Source of the DNA: UBA4729 sp039931245
Lineage (GTDB): Bacteria > Patescibacteriota > Saccharimonadia > Saccharimonadales > UBA4665
Length of the DNA: 64,000 nucleotides
Reading direction: 5' to 3'
Assembly (NCBI GenBank): GCA_039931245.1
Contig: JBDTSH010000006.1
Location: 1 to 64,000, forward strand
Below the pieces are notes generated by a model, which was not told the DNA's origin, ran no database searches, and worked only from the letters and a program-made list of their open reading frames with translations. The translations under genes and the position numbers were made by a program. Positions within the stretch are counted from its first letter, which is position 1, and every line of letters begins with the position of its first letter. Below are positions 57,957 to 64,000 of this stretch, piece after piece.

Positions 57957-59548
57957 AGATCAACGTCGAGAGGCTTGTAGAATAGTTTCCTGGCCCGGGC
58001 GAAGATCGGGTTGACTTCCTCGAGGCTAAACAGCGCCGAGACGGCGATGTGCACACCAAAGACCACCAGGCTAATCAAGGCCAGCTTAGAGCCGAGTGTA
58101 AAGATACCGCGGTCGCTGGCCCCGAGCGGGTAGAACGATACCATGATAAAGGCCGCCAGGATGCTGAAACCAGTCACTGAAATGATGCGCCACAGACCGC
58201 TCAAAAAAGCCGGATCGAACAACTTCGGGTCACGGATCAGCATGATGCTAAACAGCACGATCACCTCCGCCGACGCGACAATCGACTGGGCCAGCGCCAA
58301 ACCAGCGACGCCGTAGCCACCCGGTCGCGTCAAGGCCACCGACAGAATGACGTTGAAGGCAATCGTAAACAGGGAAATAACCAGCGGCGTGCGGGTATCC
58401 TTCTGGGAATAAAACCAACGCGACAGCAGCGTATAGAGAATGCGGGCAAAGATGGCCAGTGTCATGAAGCCAAATATAATCGCAATCTGTTCGTTTCCAG
58501 AAGTATAGATCAACCGCGACAAATACCCCCGAGTAAAGAAAGCGATGACGACGACCGGCATACTCAGCCAGATCAGTACCCGCAGAATCTGGAGAAAGTC
58601 CCGCCGGAACAAATCGGGCCGGCCTTGGCTCAAGCGGGCGTTGAGGCGGGGAAAGGCCGCCGTCGAGATGGCTGTACCAATCAACAGAATCGGCGCCGTG
58701 CTCAAGATATAGGCGTTATTGTAGTAGGTGATGCTCCCCGCCCCCAGCCCGCTGGCGATGTGGGTATCGACGATGTCCCCAATTTGGTCGACACCTTGGT
58801 CGAGTGAGCGGGGCGGCAGGTTGCGTAGAACGGTTCTAAAATCACTGCTTCGCCACATAATGTGGGGGTGCCAGTGGAAATTAAGCTTACTAACCCCGAG
58901 CATCACCACCAGTAGTTGCAAAATGGCGCCGATTAAGGCGCCGATGCCCAGCCCGACTAAGCCGATGTTGTGCTTAAAGACAAAAATACTGATGATAATC
59001 GAAAGGTTATAGACCAGTGGCGCCATGGCGTAGACAAAGAAACGACCCATGGTTTGTTGGACGCTAGTGATGATACCGGAGATAGTGAACAACAGCGGGT
59101 TAAAAGCTAACAGACGCATGATATTGACGGCGATATCGATTTGCTCGGGGGGCATGTGTGGGGCCACCACGTAGGTAATCAGCGGTCGGGCGAAGATTAA
59201 AATTATCAAAGCGACACCACTCATAATAATCGCCAAGAAGTTGAGTAGCGAGGTCGCTAATTCCCAGACGGCCCGGCGGTCGCCCTTATGCAGGCGGTCC
59301 GACAAAACCGGCATCAAGGCGACTCCGAGCGCCCCGGCGCTCAAAGTGAAGAAAAAGAAGTCTGGTATGTTGAAGGCGGCGAAGTAGGCATCGGTGCTGT
59401 GCGGGCCAATGGGGGGGAAGTTAGCATTGACGAGTTTGGTTCTCAGAAACCCCAGCACCTGACCAAGCAAGGACGTTGCGACGAGCAAAAAGGCCACACT
59501 GCCGATGCTAGCGTGCTTTTTCTTAGGGGTGACGGCGGATGGGTTCAT
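57953..59548 (-). CDS. murJ: Lipid II flippase MurJ (MviN)
   Basis: 531 aa, about 14 membrane segments. The N-terminal QVLGFLRTKLVNANFPP and TDAYFAAFNIPDF motifs, and RSLDQGVDQIGDIVDTHIA, are the family's conserved stretches. It flips lipid II for peptidoglycan synthesis, alongside the PAP2 phosphatase that may recycle its carrier. TATACT lies 26 nt before the ATG. Confidence 0.96.
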   Translation of the reverse strand: MNPSAVTPKKKHASIGSVAFLLVATSLLGQVLGFLRTKLVNANFPPIGPHSTDAYFAAFNIPDFFFFTLSAGALGVALMPVLSDRLHKGDRRAVWELATSLLNFLAIIMSGVALIILIFARPLITYVVAPHMPPEQIDIAVNIMRLLAFNPLLFTISGIITSVQQTMGRFFVYAMAPLVYNLSIIISIFVFKHNIGLVGLGIGALIGAILQLLVVMLGVSKLNFHWHPHIMWRSSDFRTVLRNLPPRSLDQGVDQIGDIVDTHIASGLGAGSITYYNNAYILSTAPILLIGTAISTAAFPRLNARLSQGRPDLFRRDFLQILRVLIWLSMPVVVIAFFTRGYLSRLIYTSGNEQIAIIFGFMTLAIFARILYTLLSRWFYSQKDTRTPLVISLFTIAFNVILSVALTRPGGYGVAGLALAQSIVASAEVIVLFSIMLIRDPKLFDPAFLSGLWRIISVTGFSILAAFIMVSFYPLGASDRGIFTLGSKLALISLVVFGVHIAVSALFSLEEVNPIFARARKLFYKPLDVDL

Positions 59549-59653
59549 ATATGGTTCATTATTAACTTCACTTTAGTATAAAGCAGGCTCTGGCGTCTGG
59601 ATAGGTCGATAATGGAATAGTCGGCCGAACCGACGGAGGCCGCCTGACGGAGA

Positions 59654-59694
59654 CAAAAGGACTCACAACCCGGTGCTCTCCGGGCTCGCTGAGT
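59654..59694 (-). terminator. Terminator of ftsH
   Basis: ACTCA...TGAGT encloses an inner AGCCCGG-agagca-CCGGGTT stem followed by CCTTTT on the minus strand, 17 bp after the stop. Confidence 0.75.
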
Positions 59695-59711
59695 ACTTTT
59701 TAAAATTCTGA

Positions 59712-61580
59712 CTAGTAGAGAGCGGCGGCGGCGGGCATCCTGGCCCCTTTGAGGACCTCGGCAACTTCGTCGGCATCAACCGTTTCTTTTTCGAGTAAGC
59801 GGTCCTTGAGGTCCTTGAGCTTGTCGCGATTGGCATTGATGACCGCCCGAGCGCGGACGGCCGCTTCGTTAATGAGGGCTTCGACTTCTTCATCTATTAA
59901 CTTGGCCGTGTTGTCGGAGTACATCCGTTCATGCATCATCCGGTCCATCATCATGCCGTCATCAGTCTTAAAGACTTGGTCGCGTAGTTTTTTGCCCATA
60001 CCTTGGTTCGTGACCATATCCCGGGCCAGTTCGGCGGCGTTCTGCAGGTCCGAGCCCGCCCCAGTGGTAATCCGATCGATGCCTAAGACGACTTCTTCGG
60101 CGATGCGGCCACCGAGCCCCCGGGCCAGCATATCCTTGAACTGGATTAGCGAGACGTACATGCGGTCTTCGGGGGGAATGAACCAAGTGACGCCGCCAGT
60201 ACCACCGCGCGGGATGATCGTCACTTTATGCACGGGGTCACTATCGGGCAGGACGTGGCCCACCAGAGCGTGCCCGGCTTCGTGGTAGGCTGTCGTGTCT
60301 TTATCGGCTTCGGTCATAATCTTGCTTTTACGCTCCGGGCCAATGGCCACGCGCTCGAAAGCTTCGGTGACATCGTGCTGGGAAATTTCGCTATGACCAT
60401 TACGGGCGGCGATAATCGCCGACTCATTGGCGATGTTCGCCAGATCGGCACCCGATGAACCCGCCGTCTTCGCCGCCAAGGCATCGAGATCGACGATTTT
60501 AGAGAGCGGCTTTTTGGTAAAGTGTGTCTTTAAAATAGCTTCGCGGTCTTTGCGATCGGGCAGGCCGATATTGACGCGGCGGTCGAAACGCCCCGGGCGT
60601 AACAGCGCCGGGTCGAGCACATCGGCCCGGTTCGTCGCTGCCAGGACGATCACATTTTGGCCTTGCTCAAAACCGTCCATTTCCACCAGTATCTGATTGA
60701 GGGTTTGTTCGCGTTCGTCGTGGCCACCCCCCATACCGCTGCCCCGGCGTCGGCCAACGGCATCGATTTCATCGATAAAGATAATACAGGGGGCGTTCTT
60801 TTTAGCTTTGGCAAATAGATCGCGCACCCGGGAGGCGCCGACACCGACAAACATTTCCACAAATTCTGAACCCGAAATACTAAAGAACGGGACGTTCGCT
60901 TCACCGGCAACCGCCCGCGATAGCATAGTTTTACCAGTTCCCGGCGGACCAATTAGTAAGACACCCTTCGGAATCCGGGCCCCGACGTTTTCAAACTTCT
61001 TTGGAAACTTCAAGAACTCCACAACTTCGGCCAAGTCTTGCTTGGCTTCTTCGGAACCGGCGATATTAGTAAACATGACTTTGTCTTTTTCATTGCCGTA
61101 GAGCCGCGCTTTGCTCTTTCCAAAACTCATGGCTTGATTACCCTGCCCTTGGGCGCTGCGCAGCATAAAATACAGGACACCGGCGATAACGACCACCGGA
61201 ATAATTGTCCCGGCCAAGTTAATCCAGGTCGAGCTGCCGCTGGTTTGCGGGGTGCCGGTCACCTGGACTTTTGATAAATCAAAACCGGCGTCTTTGAGCG
61301 TCGCATTGGGTTCCAGATAGCTTTGGAGAGTCGGCTTGGTCTGGCCCTTTTTAGTAATATCGAGCTTATTGCCGGTCACGGTGATATTCTCGTACTGACC
61401 CGAATTAGATTGTTGGGCGGCCGTCGTGAAGGGAATCTTTTCCAATTTAGGTGATTGGCTGAGGGCGGAAAAAACAATCAGGGCAAATAGCACCATGAGG
61501 GCGATAAAACCGGCATTTTTCATGCCCTTCCGATTAGTGCTGCCCGGCTTCCGATTTGGTCGTAGTGATTTCTTATCCAT
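59712..61580 (-). CDS. ftsH: ATP-dependent membrane protease FtsH
   Basis: 622 aa. Two membrane segments (about 23-42 and 122-142), AAA domain with Walker A GPPGTGKT, FIDEIDAVGRRRG and SRH, then zinc protease HEAGH and a C-terminal coiled coil. It degrades membrane and regulatory proteins. TATAAT lies 8 nt before the ATG (leaderless). Confidence 0.98.
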   Translation of the reverse strand: MDKKSLRPNRKPGSTNRKGMKNAGFIALMVLFALIVFSALSQSPKLEKIPFTTAAQQSNSGQYENITVTGNKLDITKKGQTKPTLQSYLEPNATLKDAGFDLSKVQVTGTPQTSGSSTWINLAGTIIPVVVIAGVLYFMLRSAQGQGNQAMSFGKSKARLYGNEKDKVMFTNIAGSEEAKQDLAEVVEFLKFPKKFENVGARIPKGVLLIGPPGTGKTMLSRAVAGEANVPFFSISGSEFVEMFVGVGASRVRDLFAKAKKNAPCIIFIDEIDAVGRRRGSGMGGGHDEREQTLNQILVEMDGFEQGQNVIVLAATNRADVLDPALLRPGRFDRRVNIGLPDRKDREAILKTHFTKKPLSKIVDLDALAAKTAGSSGADLANIANESAIIAARNGHSEISQHDVTEAFERVAIGPERKSKIMTEADKDTTAYHEAGHALVGHVLPDSDPVHKVTIIPRGGTGGVTWFIPPEDRMYVSLIQFKDMLARGLGGRIAEEVVLGIDRITTGAGSDLQNAAELARDMVTNQGMGKKLRDQVFKTDDGMMMDRMMHERMYSDNTAKLIDEEVEALINEAAVRARAVINANRDKLKDLKDRLLEKETVDADEVAEVLKGARMPAAAALY

Positions 61581-61614
61581 AAGGCATTATTATAGCGTGA
61601 CCATATAATTATTA

Positions 61615-62502
61615 CTAGCGCTCAATGAGTCGGAGTGCCAGTTCAGCCCGACCGATGATGAGTCGGTTACCGCCCATGAGTTCAGTGATGGCGCCAGTCC
61701 GCCCCTGCCGAGCCGCCTGCGTGGCCCGTTCGATCGTCTTTCTGTCGAAGTTACGAAGCCCATTGGCGCGTAGCCAGCTCGCCATCACCTCGCCGGCGAC
61801 GGTGGCCGGTAGGTCACGAAAGGCCGTCCGATCGAGGACTCGACGGCCGGGTTGCAGTTGTAAATAATTCGTCAACAACTCGTCTATTTCATCATTTATT
61901 TCCGTCTGGCGGGCCACCATCCCGATGAGCCGCCGGCGCTTCTCGGCGGTCAGCTGGGGCAGCAAGCTGTGCCGAACATAATTACGGCGATAGGATTGAT
62001 CGGCGTTAGTCGCGTCCTCCTGCCACTCCAGCCCCCGGGCCAGGGCGTGGGCGATGAGAGTCTGTTTGGGATAGCTCAGCAAGGGCCGCCGGATAGTCGG
62101 CCGATGGAGGAGCGGGGTCAAACCCAGGCGACCAGTTCCGCGCTGCAGGTTCAGGACGACTGTTTCGAGTAAATCATCTTGGTGGTGGGCGGTAATGATC
62201 GCCGCGGCCTGACTGGCCCGGCGGGTTGTTTCTAAGAATGCATAGCGGGCCGTGCGGGCCGTCGCTTCACTGGCCGCCGGGCCCAAATGAGCCGTGGCAT
62301 AGACAAATGGCAGCTGATAGGCTCGAGCCATGGCCTGGACAAACCGTCGATCGGCCGGCGATTCAGCGCGCATACCGTGGTCGAAGTGGGCCACCGTCAG
62401 CTGGAGTTCCGGGTAGCTCCGTAACAGGTCCAGTAGCACCACCGAATCAACGCCGCCACTGACGGCAACGACGTAGTTTCCCGGCGGCAGCGCGATTTTC
62501 AT
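61615..62502 (-). CDS. tilS: tRNA(Ile)-lysidine synthase TilS, short form
   Basis: 295 aa from the ATG at 62502. PP-loop VSGGVDSVVLLDLL, HFDHGMR and TAHHQDDLLET are intact; the C-terminal lobe of larger homologues is absent. It converts the CAU anticodon of tRNA-Ile2. The start is chosen because TATGAT lies 6 nt upstream, shorter than the open frame. Confidence 0.94.
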   Translation of the reverse strand: MKIALPPGNYVVAVSGGVDSVVLLDLLRSYPELQLTVAHFDHGMRAESPADRRFVQAMARAYQLPFVYATAHLGPAASEATARTARYAFLETTRRASQAAAIITAHHQDDLLETVVLNLQRGTGRLGLTPLLHRPTIRRPLLSYPKQTLIAHALARGLEWQEDATNADQSYRRNYVRHSLLPQLTAEKRRRLIGMVARQTEINDEIDELLTNYLQLQPGRRVLDRTAFRDLPATVAGEVMASWLRANGLRNFDRKTIERATQAARQGRTGAITELMGGNRLIIGRAELALRLIER

Positions 62503-62575
62503 ACATCTATCATAGCAGCGTCGAACCGCGGCTAGATTGTACAAGTGTGAGGCCAGACTCTATACTTGAGCTATC

Positions 62576-63088
62576 ATGCAGCATCTATATTTTGTCCGCC
62601 ATGGTCTGAGCGTCATGAATAAGCAGGGCATATTCTCGGGTCGCACCGAAACACCACTGGCCCGCGAGGGGGTTCAGCAAGCTGAATTAGCCGGTAGCCA
62701 CGCCGCTGGTCTGCACATCGATTGCATTGTCAGTTCACCGATGAAACGAGCCATCGATACCGCCACCATCATCGCCCAGAAAATCGGCTACCCCGTCGAG
62801 AAGATTATCGTCAGTGATCTATTCATGGAACGCGCTTTTGGCCCCCTGGAGGGCACCGCCTACCAACCCAATATGAAGATCGAACACATTGAGGGCGTCG
62901 AAAAAGCCGAGCTCATCGTTCAGCGCGCCCGAGCGGGGGTGGAATACTTGCACAGCTTGCCCGCCGAGACAATTTTAGTCGTCAGTCACGGCGCGATTGG
63001 CCGGGCCTTGCGCCATTGCCTCAACCCCACGACGCCCTTTCACGACTCGGCGCGCTTCGCCAACGCCGAAGTGACTAAGTTGCTCTAA
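62576..63088 (+). CDS. Histidine phosphatase/phosphoglycerate mutase-like
   Basis: 170 aa. The RHG motif (FVRHGLSVMN), SSPMKRAIDTA, the Glu-containing ERAFGPLEG and the SHGAIGRAL histidine are all present. The substrate is unknown. TATACT lies 9 nt before the ATG. It overlaps the next gene by TAATG. Confidence 0.88.
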   Translation: MQHLYFVRHGLSVMNKQGIFSGRTETPLAREGVQQAELAGSHAAGLHIDCIVSSPMKRAIDTATIIAQKIGYPVEKIIVSDLFMERAFGPLEGTAYQPNMKIEHIEGVEKAELIVQRARAGVEYLHSLPAETILVVSHGAIGRALRHCLNPTTPFHDSARFANAEVTKLL

Positions 63089-63684
63089 TGACCCGGCTGG
63101 CCTTTGCGACTTCCAATACTTTAAAGTTTTTAATCGCCGACGAAGTCTGCCGCCCTTACGGCATCGAGCTCGTGCGGGTGCCGATAGATTTACTGGAAAT
63201 TCAAGCCGACAATGGCGAAGCTATCGCCCGTCACAAAGCCGCCGCCGCTTTTGAGGCCCTCCACCAGCCGCTCGTCATTTCTGACGACAGCACCAGCATC
63301 CCGGGTCTCGGTGGCTTCCCCGGTCCCTACATGAAATACATGAATGAATGGTTGACGCCCGCTGATTTTTTGCACCTGACGGAGACACTGGAGGATCGCC
63401 GCTTGATCCTCCGTCAAGTTGTCGTCTATCAAGACGCGACGCAACAAAGGGTTTTTACGGCCGATATAAATTGTCTCCTCCTGAAAGAAATCCGCGGCGA
63501 ATCGAAATACTCCCATTTAACACTGACGTCGGTTGATGGGACCCATAGTTTAGCCCAGGGCATCGCCGCCGGCGGTCAGCCGGTTTTTGATGACGCTCGT
63601 GGCGCCTGGCACGAGTTTAGCGAGTGGTTTGACCAGCAAGAAATAGCTCAGTCGGCCCCGCTGGTCCGAGTCAGTCAAAGCTGA
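63088..63684 (+). CDS. RdgB/HAM1-like nucleotide pyrophosphatase
   Basis: 198 aa. The N-terminal FATSNTLKFLIADEV, SDDSTSIPGLGGFPGPYMKY and HEFSEWFD segments match the Ham1/non-canonical purine NTP pyrophosphatase family, which cleans ITP and XTP from the pool. The SHR-like end is changed to HEFSEW. It is coupled to the phosphatase by TAATG, so the two may act in nucleotide clean-up. Confidence 0.78.
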   Translation: MTRLAFATSNTLKFLIADEVCRPYGIELVRVPIDLLEIQADNGEAIARHKAAAAFEALHQPLVISDDSTSIPGLGGFPGPYMKYMNEWLTPADFLHLTETLEDRRLILRQVVVYQDATQQRVFTADINCLLLKEIRGESKYSHLTLTSVDGTHSLAQGIAAGGQPVFDDARGAWHEFSEWFDQQEIAQSAPLVRVSQS

Positions 63685-63754
63685 GCCACTAGTCAGACTA
63701 ACGGATAATAGGCCCCGGCCGTGCTATTGTAGAGATAACTAAACGAAAACAAAT

Positions 63755-64000
63755 ATGCTCAAAGACGTCTTATTATTTTTAGTCGGCACACTGGTCGGCG
63801 GTATGAACGCCATCGCCGGTGGTGGTATGCTGATTGGTTTTCCGGTGCTACTGGCGGCCGGTATGCCGGCCCTCAACGCCAACATCACGAGCAACATTAT
63901 TGCGTTCCCTGGCCAGCTAGCTTCGGCCTACGGCTATCGAAAGTATCTCCGCCAAGTCCCGCTGACATATCTATGGCTACTAGTGCCGTGTGCCGCCGGG
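63755..64000 (+). CDS. TauE/SafE-family transporter, partial
   Basis: The N-terminal 82 codons reach the window edge. LVGTLVGGMNAIAGGGMLIGFPVLLAAGMPALNANITSNII is the family signature, with membrane helices. It is probably an anion or sulfonate/sulfite exporter. It runs off the window. Confidence 0.85.
   Translation, partial: MLKDVLLFLVGTLVGGMNAIAGGGMLIGFPVLLAAGMPALNANITSNIIAFPGQLASAYGYRKYLRQVPLTYLWLLVPCAAG

Overview
The window looks like a Patescibacteria/CPR chromosome, most likely Candidatus Saccharibacteria (TM7). The grounds are short versions of housekeeping proteins (TsaB of about 130 aa, HrcA of about 236 aa, TilS without a C-terminal domain), a compact type IV pilus operon, a PRC-barrel protein, a GH25-like secreted protein, standard-code reading with no UGA recoding, and moderately high GC. 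The lineage is inferred from gene content, because no rRNA or ribosomal protein gene is present.

Layout. 1-3.2 kb: visibly AT-richer, cassette-like array of small exported or membrane proteins, each followed by a copy of a ~29-bp repeat, ending in a 2-hydroxyacid dehydrogenase-like gene and a tRNA-like relic. 3.3-10.7 kb: GNAT, PAP2 phosphatase, cupredoxin, tRNA-His, GH25-like protein, P1B-type ATPase, CTP-dependent lipid kinase-like protein, two very small membrane proteins and two tRNA-Pro genes. 10.7-21.3 kb: ymdB, rny, a sortase with its likely substrate, tsaB/tsaE, PRC-barrel, recX/recA. 21.4-30.5 kb: type IV pilus operons (pilB, pilC, pilA, three minor pilins, pilM/N/O and a PilP-position protein). 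30.5-35.7 kb: PH-domain protein, ruvB, aldo/keto reductase, ruvA, a His-rich anchored protein, ruvC, yebC. 35.8-39.3 kb: tRNA-Lys, nucleoside phosphorylase and a Fur-family/rhodanese/glutaredoxin/methyltransferase redox operon with its operator. 39.3-43.4 kb: two GH13 enzymes and a membrane protein. 43.5-45.8 kb: RimK, a retropepsin and a second ATP-grasp. 46.1-53.5 kb: GGDEF protein and the dnaJ/dnaK/grpE/hrcA heat-shock cluster with two CIRCE operators, then gmk. 53.6-64 kb: bacterial eRF1-like protein, lepA, murJ, ftsH, tilS, a phosphoglycerate mutase-like protein, a RdgB/HAM1-like NTPase and a truncated TauE/SafE transporter.

The most general signal is transcriptional. More than 30 promoter-proximal genes on both strands have a TATAAT/TATACT-like hexamer only 6-10 nt before the start codon and no usable Shine-Dalgarno site, so they should be leaderless; promoter-distal genes and a minority of first genes (recA, pilA, dnaK, grpE) have clear SD sequences. 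This pattern was used to correct many starts. In three places the terminator of one gene physically overlaps the promoter of the next.

The best candidates for something undescribed are the repeat-punctuated cassette array at the left end and the RimK/retropepsin/ATP-grasp cluster.
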